Of a stretch of DNA of 53,695 nt, positions 46,725-53,695 are shown one piece after another. The translations under genes and the position numbers were made by a program. The notes under the pieces are model-generated. The model made no database searches. It had not been told where the DNA came from and saw nothing but the letters and a program-made list of their open reading frames with translations. Location: positions 1-53,695 of the forward strand of contig NZ_JACBGN010000016.1 of NCBI RefSeq assembly GCF_013401435.1, given 5' to 3'. The DNA is from Streptomyces sp. BR123 (GTDB lineage Bacteria > Actinomycetota > Actinomycetes > Streptomycetales > Streptomycetaceae). Positions within the stretch are counted from its first letter, which is position 1, and each line of letters starts with the position of its first letter.

Positions 46725-47393
46725 ATGCAGATGTTCAACACCCCCGCCCCGGTCGCCGCCGTTCTCGACGTCCCCGCCGGACGCATCCGGTTCATCGCCG
46801 CCGACCGGGGCGACACCACGGTCGAGGTCCTGCCCGCGGACGCCTCCAAGAGCCGTGACGTGAAGGCCGCCGAGCGGATCCACGTCGCCTACGCCGACGG
46901 TGTCCTGCGCATCGAGGCCCGGGAGGCGAACAACCGGATCCTCGGCAGCTCCGGTTCCGTCGAGGTGACCGTCCAGCTGCCCGCCGGCTCCCGCGTCGAG
47001 GCGAAGACGGCCAGCGCCGGGCTCCGGGGCGTCGGCCGCCTCGGCGACGTCGCCTTCGAGAGCGCGCACGGCACCGTCAAGCTCGACGAGACCGCCGCCG
47101 CCCGACTCGCCCTTCAGGCCGGCGACGTCTCCGTCGGCCGCCTCGGCGGCCCCGCCGAGATCACCACCCAGAAGGGCGACCTCCATATCGCCGAAGCCGT
47201 CCGCGGCACCGTCACCCTGCGCACCGAGCACGGACAGATCGCGGTCGGCGCAGCCCGCGGCGTCTCCGCCACCCTCGACGCCGGCACCGCCCACGGTCGC
47301 ATCCTCAACGCCCTGAACAACACCGACGGCGCCAGGGCCCTCAACATCCAGGCGACCACCGCCTACGGCGACATCACCGCCCGCAGCATCTGA
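46725..47393 (+). CDS. DUF4097 beta-strand repeat protein
   Basis: 222 residues with repeated short beta strands (VEVTVQLPAGSRVEAKTASA, GDVAFESAHGTVKLDE, EITTQKGDLHIAEA, LRTEHGQIAVGAA), consistent with a right-handed beta-solenoid. There is no signal peptide. The ATG at 46725 follows GGAGGAGAG. In Streptomyces, DUF4097 genes commonly pair with the HTH_38/MarR regulator found here. The molecular function of the family is unknown. Confidence 0.88.
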   Translation: MQMFNTPAPVAAVLDVPAGRIRFIAADRGDTTVEVLPADASKSRDVKAAERIHVAYADGVLRIEAREANNRILGSSGSVEVTVQLPAGSRVEAKTASAGLRGVGRLGDVAFESAHGTVKLDETAAARLALQAGDVSVGRLGGPAEITTQKGDLHIAEAVRGTVTLRTEHGQIAVGAARGVSATLDAGTAHGRILNALNNTDGARALNIQATTAYGDITARSI

Positions 47394-47441
47394 GCACAGC
47401 GGCCACCCACGTTCACAGCAGACACGAAGGAGCACACCACC

Positions 47442-48572
47442 ATGTCCCTCACACCGAAGAGCCCTGCCGGACAGGACCGGCCGGAGCTCCAGAAGGCCGT
47501 CCAGGAGATCGTCGATTCCGGGTTCGCCGGGGTGCAGTTGCGCGTGAACGACCACAACGGCGAGTGGGTCGGCAGCGCCGGGGTGGGCAAGCTGGGCGAG
47601 AGCGCCAAGCCGCCGACCGACGGACGGTTCCGGATAGGCAGCAACACCAAGACCTTCACCGCGGCCCTGGTACTGCTGCTGGTCGCCGACGGCAGGATCG
47701 GACTGGACAGCCCGGCGGACGACCACCTGCCCGAGTACGGGCTGGACCGGCGGGTCACGGTGCGGATGCTGCTCCAGCACACCAGCGGGTTGTTCAACTT
47801 CACCGGCGAGTACTACGAGGACGGGACGACCGCACCCGGGATCCCCTGGCAGGGCCAGGACTGGGTGGACAACCTGTTCCACACCTACCGGCCGGAGGAG
47901 CTGGTACGGCTGGCGCTGTCCAAGCCGGCGCGCTTCGAGCCGGGAACCGACTGGAGCTACTCCAACACCAACTACGTCCTGGCCAGGCTGCTGGTCGAGA
48001 AGGTCAGCGGCCGTCCGTTCGCCGAGGAGATGCAGCGGCGGATCCTGACTCCGCTCGGCCTGTCGGGCACCGTGGTGCCGGACGCCTCGCCGGAGATCCC
48101 CGAACCGCACGCCCACGGCTACTACACGTACCGGCACGACGGCCACTGGAAGACGGTCGACGTCACCCGCGCGAACGCCTCCTGGATCTCCGCAGCCGGC
48201 GACATGATCTCGACCACCCGGGATCTGCACACGTTCTTCTCAGCCCTGATGAGCGGCCAGCTCCTCCCGACGCCGCTGCTGGCCGAGATGCGCACGCCGC
48301 ATCCCAAGCTCGGCTACGGCCTGGGCCTGTTCGTCCAGGAAACGGACCACGGCGGCACCATCTACACCCACAACGGCGGCATGTGGGGCTGGGCGGCCCT
48401 GATGTACAGCACGCCCGACGGCGCCACGACCCTGACCGCCTCGCTGACCACCGGGGACGCCGAACTCGACTTCGCGCAGGCGGGGGCGTTGTTCGCGAAG
48501 GCGCAGCAGCGGCTCGTCAACGAGGTGTTCGGCGGCGGGCAGACGGCCGGACCGGCCCGGCCGGCGCGCTGA
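47442..48572 (+). CDS. Serine hydrolase of the class C beta-lactamase/DD-peptidase family
   Basis: 376 residues. Active-site SNTK (Ser67-Lys70), YSNTNY (second motif, Tyr-x-Asn) and HNGG (third motif) are all present. FRIGSNTKTFTAALVLLLVA and YGLDRRVTVRMLLQHTSGLF are typical. There is no signal peptide, so it should be cytoplasmic, acting as an esterase or peptidase rather than on cell wall. It starts 48 bases after DUF4097, probably in the same transcript. Confidence 0.88.
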   Translation: MSLTPKSPAGQDRPELQKAVQEIVDSGFAGVQLRVNDHNGEWVGSAGVGKLGESAKPPTDGRFRIGSNTKTFTAALVLLLVADGRIGLDSPADDHLPEYGLDRRVTVRMLLQHTSGLFNFTGEYYEDGTTAPGIPWQGQDWVDNLFHTYRPEELVRLALSKPARFEPGTDWSYSNTNYVLARLLVEKVSGRPFAEEMQRRILTPLGLSGTVVPDASPEIPEPHAHGYYTYRHDGHWKTVDVTRANASWISAAGDMISTTRDLHTFFSALMSGQLLPTPLLAEMRTPHPKLGYGLGLFVQETDHGGTIYTHNGGMWGWAALMYSTPDGATTLTASLTTGDAELDFAQAGALFAKAQQRLVNEVFGGGQTAGPARPAR

Positions 48573-49248
48573 GCAGCGTCACAGGCATCCAACGGTTCTT
48601 CAACTTTCACGGGGAGATTCATCCCCGGGCTTGACCTCGGCTTCAGCCCTCCCCGCAACACTGGATCGGCGACTGGACAGCACCGCCCTGCCTCGCCCAG
48701 TACACCAGCCGTAGCCACTGAGACAACTCTGCGTCGCACTGACGTCCGCTCTGCGCCCGACGCTCTCCAGCGCCTCCAGTAAGCCGAACAAGCGGCTCCA
48801 GGAGCCCCTGACCCACGAGACCCAACCTGAGCGGAAACCGCAGGTCAGAGCACAGGAACGGCAGCGAGCAGCGAGCTCAGGCGGCCTCGTCATCACCTGC
48901 CGGGCGTACTTCGGATTCGGCCGCGACGGCACCGCAGACGCGGGCCGGTTCGCGACCTCAGCGTGGCCGTCGCCCCCGCCCACCCGGCCGCCATCCTGGC
49001 CGCACAGGAGACAGGAGCGACGGACAGCGACCTGCACAAGCTGGTCGCGGAGGCCATCGCAGACGCCTACTTCCGTTCAAGGCGGCGATGGCCGCGCGGG
49101 CCTGAAGGTGGAATTCGCCGACGTGGAGTGGCTCGACATCCAGTTTTAGCAGCGCAATTCAAGAGCGCTGTAGACCTCGTTCACCGGCCCGCCGAACTGC
49201 ATCACCCGCCAGCCCCCGTCTCCGATACCGAACTGAAAGCGAGACCTG
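48573..49248. other. Gene-poor stretch with small remnants
   Basis: Near 48963-49070 the plus strand reads APAHPAAILAAQETGATDSD and LHKLVAEAIADAYF. A shifted frame to the TAG at 49149 reads GRAGLKVEFADVEWLDIQF. These look like parts of one short decayed gene. No RNA gene or clear promoter is visible. Confidence 0.4.
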
Positions 49249-49671
49249 ATGAACACGTCCGACGGGTGGCGGCGCCGTGTCCCCGAGGCCCGCGGCCGCG
49301 CCGGCGCTCCGCACACGCCGATCGACTACGCCCAAATCGGCCGGTCCTCGGTACGGCGCCGCGCGCGAGGCATGACGCCCAGCGAGGCGGGAGAGGCTCT
49401 CGAGGAGGCCGAACTGCACGCACACCTGGACCGCCGCGACGAAGCCGCGGCCGACGACGGCGGCCGCCGTGAAGCGGAGCTCGCGGAGTGGCAGCACATC
49501 GTGCTGCTCGCCACGATCGGCGGCCCGTACCACCCGGACGCCGACGTCGTCGTCCAGGAGGAGCCCGCCGAAGCCCGACGCCGCGAGGAAGTCGAGCAGC
49601 AGCGCCGCCAAGAGCAGCAGCGCCGCCAAGAGCAGCAGCAGATCGCCGACCGAGCCGATGAACTCCTGTAG
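49249..49671 (+). CDS. Hypothetical charged protein with a Gln/Arg repeat tail
   Basis: 140 residues. RRRARGMTPSEAGEALEEAE and LAEWQHIVLLATIGGPYHPD form the core; the tail is EVEQQRRQEQQRRQEQQQIA, predicted to be coiled coil. The ribosome binding site is weak (GCGAGA). The tail is encoded by an 18-base tandem repeat. No family recognised. Confidence 0.5.
   Translation: MNTSDGWRRRVPEARGRAGAPHTPIDYAQIGRSSVRRRARGMTPSEAGEALEEAELHAHLDRRDEAAADDGGRREAELAEWQHIVLLATIGGPYHPDADVVVQEEPAEARRREEVEQQRRQEQQRRQEQQQIADRADELL
49598..49638 (+). repeat. 18-bp tandem repeat in a coding tail
   Basis: Two full copies and one partial copy of AGCAGCAGCGCCGCCAAG encode the repeating QQRRQE unit. Confidence 0.7.
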
Positions 49672-49693
49672 GGGGTGTTTCGAAATGTGCTGG

Positions 49694-50692
49694 TCACAGC
49701 CACTCATTGATGGCTGCGTCGTGGACTCTGGCCTCGTAGCGGGTGGCGATCGCGGCGGCGCGGTTGCGAAGGGCAGTGCGCAGTAACGCCGGGGCCAAGG
49801 CTTCCGCGTCCGTGCTGAGCTGCCACAGCGCCCATTCGGCGTGTCTCAGATCCTGGAACGTCACCTCCAGCCGCAGCCAGCCGTCTGCGTCGGGTTCTGC
49901 GGCACGGACGGCCACCACAGTGCTCAGCAGGTCCTCCCGCCGCTCAGGGTTCACCCGTACCAGCACGGCGATATGGTCGCCGGATAGAAACTGTGCGCAG
50001 CGTTCCCGCCAGACCCGGTCCAGATCAACCGCGTTTGGTCGCTGTGCCGGTTCGGGGAGTTCCTCGGCGGCCAGCACCCGCGACAGCCGGTAGGTGCGGT
50101 CCGCGCCAGATCTCGTGGCCAGCAAGTAACCACGGTCGCGCACCGTGACCAGACCGATCGGGTCCACCGTGCGCCACTGCGGTGCCTGGTCCGTGGCCGC
50201 GTAGTGGATGCGCAGTTTGCTTCCGGCGAGCACCGAGCGCCGGATCTCGATCATTGTCGTGCCGGGCACCTCCTCGGTGACCGGCCGTCGTGAGAGCAGG
50301 TCGGTCTTCGGCTCGACGAGAAATCGCTGGGCCGCGTCGCTCGCGGTGGCCTGATGGCTTTCGGGTAGCGCGTCAACCACCTTGCGCATGGCGGAAGCGA
50401 GCGCCGAGCCGAGTCCGAATGCCTGCTCGCCGCGCCCCGATCCGGCGGTCAGCAAGGCAAGGGCCTCGTCTTGGTTCAGCCCAGTGAGCTCGGTCCGGAA
50501 ACCGGGCAACAGCGCGAACCCGCCGTGCCGACCGCGTTCGGCGTAGACCGGGACGCCGGCTGCGGACAGCGCCTCGATGTCGCGCAGCACGGTACGGGTG
50601 GACACCTCAAGCTCGCGGGCCAGTGTGTCCGCGGTCAGCCGACCGCGCTGACGCAGCAGCAGCACCAGCGAGACCAGCCGATCGGCGCGCAT
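49694..50692 (-). CDS. YafY-type regulator with HTH_11 and WYL domains
   Basis: 332 residues. N-terminal HTH (RGRLTADTLARELEVSTRTV, then LRDIEALSAAGVPVYAERGR) followed by a WYL ligand-sensing domain (RIHYAATDQAPQWRTVDPIG, VRDRGYLLATRSGADRTYRL) and a WCX-type C-terminal extension. In the name-giving triad the residues read GYL. It is divergent from the Rid-family gene over 129 bases, an arrangement that commonly implies control of that neighbour. The effector is unknown. Confidence 0.9.
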   Translation of the reverse strand: MRADRLVSLVLLLRQRGRLTADTLARELEVSTRTVLRDIEALSAAGVPVYAERGRHGGFALLPGFRTELTGLNQDEALALLTAGSGRGEQAFGLGSALASAMRKVVDALPESHQATASDAAQRFLVEPKTDLLSRRPVTEEVPGTTMIEIRRSVLAGSKLRIHYAATDQAPQWRTVDPIGLVTVRDRGYLLATRSGADRTYRLSRVLAAEELPEPAQRPNAVDLDRVWRERCAQFLSGDHIAVLVRVNPERREDLLSTVVAVRAAEPDADGWLRLEVTFQDLRHAEWALWQLSTDAEALAPALLRTALRNRAAAIATRYEARVHDAAINEWL

Positions 50693-50821
50693 ACGAGGAC
50701 CTTATCGAATACATGACCAAGGGTGTCATCTCTTCTTGGGAGGCTCGTGAGCGTCGACGTCATCAATGGCGACTGACGCGCCGATGACGTCCGTACTCCC
50801 AACGAATCGCATGGAGCTGAT

Positions 50822-51223
50822 GTGGCAGTGGAACGAACGGCAGTCAACCCGGTGACCTGGTCCGTGGAGATGGGCTTCAACCAGGGCGAGATCGTCTCCG
50901 GGCACACCCGGACCCTGTACTGCTCCGGACAGACCGCGATGAGCGGCGAAGGCAAGCCGCAGCATGACGGTGACATGGCCGCACAGCTGGCGCTGAGCCT
51001 CGACAACCTGGAGGCCGTGCTCGGCGAGGCCGGCATGTCCCTCGCGAACCTCGTCCGGCTCAACCTCTACACCATCGACGTCGATCTACTGTTCCCGCAC
51101 TACGGCGTGCTGGCGTCGCGATTGGGCGCCGCGGGGGTGGCACCGACCACCACGATGCTCGGGGTGACAAGGCTGGCGATCCCCGGCCAAATGGTCGAGC
51201 TCGAGGGGACCGCCGTCGCCTGA
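50822..51223 (+). CDS. RidA/YjgF-family protein without the catalytic Arg
   Basis: 133 residues, a trimeric chorismate-mutase-like fold. LYCSGQTAMSGEGKPQHDGD, LEAVLGEAGMSLANLVRLNL and PTTTMLGVTRLAIPGQMVEL match the family. Where the imine deaminase RidA has Arg in PARTxxxV, this protein has PTTTMLGV, so it should belong to a Rid subgroup that lacks deaminase activity. The start is a GTG with GGAG upstream. Confidence 0.82.
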   Translation: MAVERTAVNPVTWSVEMGFNQGEIVSGHTRTLYCSGQTAMSGEGKPQHDGDMAAQLALSLDNLEAVLGEAGMSLANLVRLNLYTIDVDLLFPHYGVLASRLGAAGVAPTTTMLGVTRLAIPGQMVELEGTAVA

Positions 51224-51600
51224 GCGACCTCGCCGCCTCTGCCGCTCGGGGGATTGCCGGTGCCGAGCGGGCAGGCCTCGCCGCTGTGGAGCTGCTCAGC
51301 ACCGGGCAAGCCTTGGAACTCCCAACGAAATGATCTTCGACGTGGTTGGATTACTTCGGAATGATCCGGGGGCGAACTCGCCACGCTTCTGCCCCGTCGG
51401 CTCAGCCTTGATCGCAGTGGGGCGAACGGTTCGGCGGTGGTGGGACACAGAAGAGAGTGTCCATGTGGGCGCATCCACCCCGGCACTGATATCGGACGCC
51501 GCTACCGGGTGACAGCCTTTGCCACGGCCGTCGCCCGGGTCCAGGCCGACCCAGGTTGGACTGCCTGGCCAAGAAGCTACGTAAATAGGAGATCAACGAA
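51224..51600. other. 377-base gap before the glycosyltransferase
   Basis: No ORF on either strand looks protein-like. The region has lower GC than its surroundings, especially 51320-51370. The end carries TAGGAG (51585-51590), the ribosome binding site of the next gene. No convincing promoter pair was found. Confidence 0.4.
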
Positions 51601-52818
51601 GTGCGTGTGTTGTTGTCGACATATGGGTCGCGTGGGGACGTCGAACCGCTGGTGGGGCTCGCGGTGCGGTTGCGGGAGCTTGGTGCGGAGGTGCGGGTGT
51701 GTGCACCTCCGGACGAGGACTTCGCGGAGCGGCTGGCCGGGGTCGGCGTGTCCGTGGTGGGTGTCGGGCAGTCGGCACGCGCGCTGACGACCGCAGCTCC
51801 CCCGCCGTCGACGGGCAATCTGCCGCAGCGTGCGGCGGAACTGATCGCCAGCCAGTTGGAGGTGATGCCCGCGGCGGCCGAGGGGTGCGACGTACTGTTG
51901 GCGACGGGGGCGATGCCGGCCATCGCCGGTGCGCGGTCTGTGGCCGAGAAGCTGGGCATCCGCTACGTGTCCGCGATCTTCCAGCAGCTGACCCTGCCTT
52001 CGCCGCAACGCCCGCCGCTCGCGTACCCCGGGCGGCCGTTCCCGCCGGAGGTGACCGACAACCGGGCACTGTGGGAGCTGGACGCTCAGAGCATCAATGC
52101 GCTGTTCGGTGAGGCGCTGAACACCAGCCGGGCGTCGATCGGCCTGCCCCCGGTGGACAACGTCCGCGACTACGCCTTCGGAGACCGGCCGTGGCTGGCT
52201 ACGGACCCGGTGCTGGACCCGTGGCTGGAGACGCCGGACCTCGACGTCGTACAGACCGGCGCGTGGGTGCTGCCCGACGGGCGGCCGCTTCCGGCGGAGC
52301 TGGTGGCCTTCCTGGATGCGGGCGTGCCGCCCGTGTACGTAGGGTTCGGCAGTATGGCCGTGCGCGCCGGGGAGGATGCGGCCCGGCTGGCCATTGAGGC
52401 GGTCCGCGCGAAGGGCCGCCGGGTCCTCATCGGGCGCGGCTGGGCGGAACTGGGCCTCATCGACGACGGGGACGACTGCTTCGCCGTCGGCGAGGTCAAC
52501 CATCAGCAGTTGTTCGGACGGGTGGCTGCCGTCGTGCACCACGGTGGCGCTGGTACGACGACGACGGCCGCTCGGGCCGGCACTCCGCAGGTGGTGGTGC
52601 CCCAGTTGGCGGACCAGCCGTACTGGGCCGGCCGGGTGGCCGAGCTGGGCATCGGCGTAGCCCACGACGGCCCGGTTCCGACCGTCGGGTCCCTGTCGGC
52701 TGCGCTCGAGACAGCCCTGGACCCGGAAACCGGCAGCCGGGCGCAGGCCGTGGCCGGCACGGTCCGCACCGACGGGGCGATGGTGGGCGCGAAACTGCTG
52801 CTCGATGCTGTCAGCTGA
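51601..52818 (+). CDS. Family-1 glycosyltransferase (UGT/macrolide type)
   Basis: 405 residues, GT-B fold. N-terminal acceptor domain begins MRVLLSTYGSRGDVEPLVGL. The C-terminal donor-site block HHGGAGTTTTAARAGTPQVV followed by PQLADQPYWAGRV is the signature of GT1 sterol/antibiotic glucosyltransferases. The GTG at 51601 has GGAG nine bases upstream. It stands alone, followed by a strong terminator, with no sugar-nucleotide genes nearby. It may glycosylate a xenobiotic or macrolide (self-resistance type) or a local metabolite; the acceptor is unknown. Confidence 0.9.
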   Translation: MRVLLSTYGSRGDVEPLVGLAVRLRELGAEVRVCAPPDEDFAERLAGVGVSVVGVGQSARALTTAAPPPSTGNLPQRAAELIASQLEVMPAAAEGCDVLLATGAMPAIAGARSVAEKLGIRYVSAIFQQLTLPSPQRPPLAYPGRPFPPEVTDNRALWELDAQSINALFGEALNTSRASIGLPPVDNVRDYAFGDRPWLATDPVLDPWLETPDLDVVQTGAWVLPDGRPLPAELVAFLDAGVPPVYVGFGSMAVRAGEDAARLAIEAVRAKGRRVLIGRGWAELGLIDDGDDCFAVGEVNHQQLFGRVAAVVHHGGAGTTTTAARAGTPQVVVPQLADQPYWAGRVAELGIGVAHDGPVPTVGSLSAALETALDPETGSRAQAVAGTVRTDGAMVGAKLLLDAVS

Positions 52819-52827
52819 GAGAAGCGA

Positions 52828-52858
52828 GACGGGTCCGCGAGAATCACGCGGACCCGTC
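52828..52858. terminator. Terminator after the glycosyltransferase
   Basis: Perfect 12-base-pair stem GACGGGTCCGCG / CGCGGACCCGTC around a seven-base loop. Confidence 0.88.
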
Positions 52859-52891
52859 CTGCCAAAGACAGTGCCTGGCGCCGGGCTGCAC

Positions 52892-53395
52892 TGCCACCTC
52901 GGTACGCCAGAGAGGCCGCGCAACCGCTTCACCGTCCTCTCCGACCTCGACCGCCTCCCTGTCGCGGCCCGTGCCGAGTGAGGCCACCTCCTCCTCGACA
53001 TGCTTCGCGAGGTCCCCCACGTACCTGCCGAGCACTGCAAATGACGCTTCCGACGCCTCCTCCACGAAGACGGCACCGGCCTGCTCATCGTCGGTGCGGC
53101 CACTCGCTTCGACCGCACCATCCAGGGAGCCTTTGCCGCCCCCGTTCAGCTGCTCCACCACGAAGTCCGCCCTCACCGGACGACCGGGGAATCCTCCACC
53201 CTCGGCGTCCTGCTCACTCCACGCCACGACGGACGGCGGCCGTGGGATACCAGCACCGTCCGTGTCCACGGCGGTCTCGACCTGCCGCCCGAGGGCCTAA
53301 AGCTCTACCAGGACGGCTGGAACCGCGCCCTCGAAGAGGGCAGCGTCGCAGACGACGCCAGTACCGGACAGATCCACCTGCCCACCGGAACGTGA
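52892..53395 (+). pseudogene. Unrecognised gene interrupted by two in-frame TGA codons
   Basis: One frame with strong G/C third positions runs from about 52892 to the TGA at 53393 but is broken by TGA at 52979 and 53042. Pieces are RFTVLSDLDRLPVAARAE, HLLLDMLREVPHVPAEHCK, LLHEDGTGLLIVGAATRFDR, EGLKLYQDGWNRALEEGSVA. The last 116 codons are open. No family recognised. The minus-strand frame here is open too, but it has poorer codon use. Confidence 0.5.
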
Positions 53396-53574
53396 AGGCA
53401 CGCCTTCACACGACGGGGCCCTGCGGCGCTCAACCACCTCCCGCCGGCATCCGTGGGAACCCGGGTCACCAGAGGATCGGTCCACAGGTGGAAACCTCCT
53501 CGATGGTGTCCGCGATGAGGACGGGCAGAGGTTCCCTGGCCCGTTCCAGAATCTTCTCGATAGGGCACTGGGCT

Positions 53575-53635
53575 TGATCCGCTTTGACGGACATCAGTGA
53601 TCAGGGGCTTCGGTCCCGGAAGGATGATGTCCATC
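53575..53635 (+). mobile_element. Probable left end of an IS3-family element
   Basis: TGATCCGCTTTGACGGACAT and the bases to 53635 precede a transposase start and would contain the terminal inverted repeat and promoter. The other end lies outside, so the boundary is approximate. Confidence 0.45.
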
Positions 53636-53695
53636 ATGGAGAGCATGGGGAAGAAGAAGCCTCGCCCTCGCCGCTCGTTCACGTCGGAGTTCAAA
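53636..53695 (+). CDS. IS3-family transposase OrfA, N-terminus only
   Basis: ATG at 53636 (or 53645) begins MESMGKKKPRPRRSFTSEFK and runs off the window. RR-x-FTxEFK is the usual opening of the HTH protein OrfA of IS3-type elements. The catalytic OrfB should lie just beyond the edge. Confidence 0.8.
   Translation, partial: MESMGKKKPRPRRSFTSEFK

Noticed and set aside
52844..53269. Minus-strand 141-codon protein ending LWQDGSA
   Set aside because: The plus frame has stronger G/C third-position bias and protein-like composition; the minus frame is probably its antisense.

Overview
The window is high-GC actinobacterial DNA with strong G/C bias at third codon positions, GTG and TTG starts, and family content typical of Streptomyces (a conservon, a GbsR/MarR-DUF4097 pair, DUF6233, YVTN/TIG proteins). 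No tRNA, rRNA or CRISPR array was found. Several complete operons are separated by islands of broken genes and transposase scraps (IS701-, IS481-, IS110- and IS3-like, plus a serine resolvase), which suggests an accessory or chromosome-arm location. This is read by eye; family names rest on motif recognition, not database searches.

Layout. (1) 1-9768: L-arabinose module: araB (minus, runs off the left edge), a YtfQ/YtfR/YtfT/YjfF-like sugar ABC transporter (plus), a LacI-family regulator (minus) and araD (plus). Palindromes related to TTGTTAGC-GCTCACAA lie in all three catabolic promoters and upstream of the regulator. (2) 9769-11560: debris (two transposase scraps, an epimerase tail, a frameshifted alpha/beta-hydrolase). 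(3) 11574-17296: a terpene synthase facing a five-gene conservon (cvnA-B-C-D plus a CYP157-like P450), with a strong bidirectional terminator between them. (4) 18300-35993: choline/glycine betaine breakdown: Rieske ferredoxin, broken ferredoxin reductase, Rieske oxygenase, IclR regulator, choline dehydrogenase, broken betaine aldehyde dehydrogenase, ProVWX-like uptake system, dimethylglycine oxidase and heterotetrameric sarcosine oxidase (soxBDAG). The intact parts would carry choline to betaine aldehyde and glycine betaine to glycine, but two links are pseudogenes. A TTGCG-N5-CGCAA element at four promoters probably marks the IclR regulon.

(5) 36131-37045: repeat-protein and penicillin-acylase remnants. 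(6) 37050-39331: a translationally coupled pair, a cis-prenyltransferase and an MpaB/DUF2236 oxygenase-like protein fused to three canonical EF-hand loops; I consider this the best candidate for an undescribed system. (7) 39332-42284: remnants, including a secreted repeat protein next to an IS110 fragment, then a lower-GC stretch. (8) 42285-45734: a YVTN/TIG protein without a signal peptide, two odd small minus-strand peptides (one cysteine-rich and RiPP-like), small helical and DUF6233-like genes, and a resolvase stub. (9) 45763-48572: a chimeric HTH_38-MarR regulator divergent from DUF4097 and serine-hydrolase genes. (10) 49249-53695: a hypothetical gene, a WYL regulator divergent from a Rid-family gene, a family-1 glycosyltransferase, a pseudogene with two stops, and the start of an IS3-type element at the right edge.
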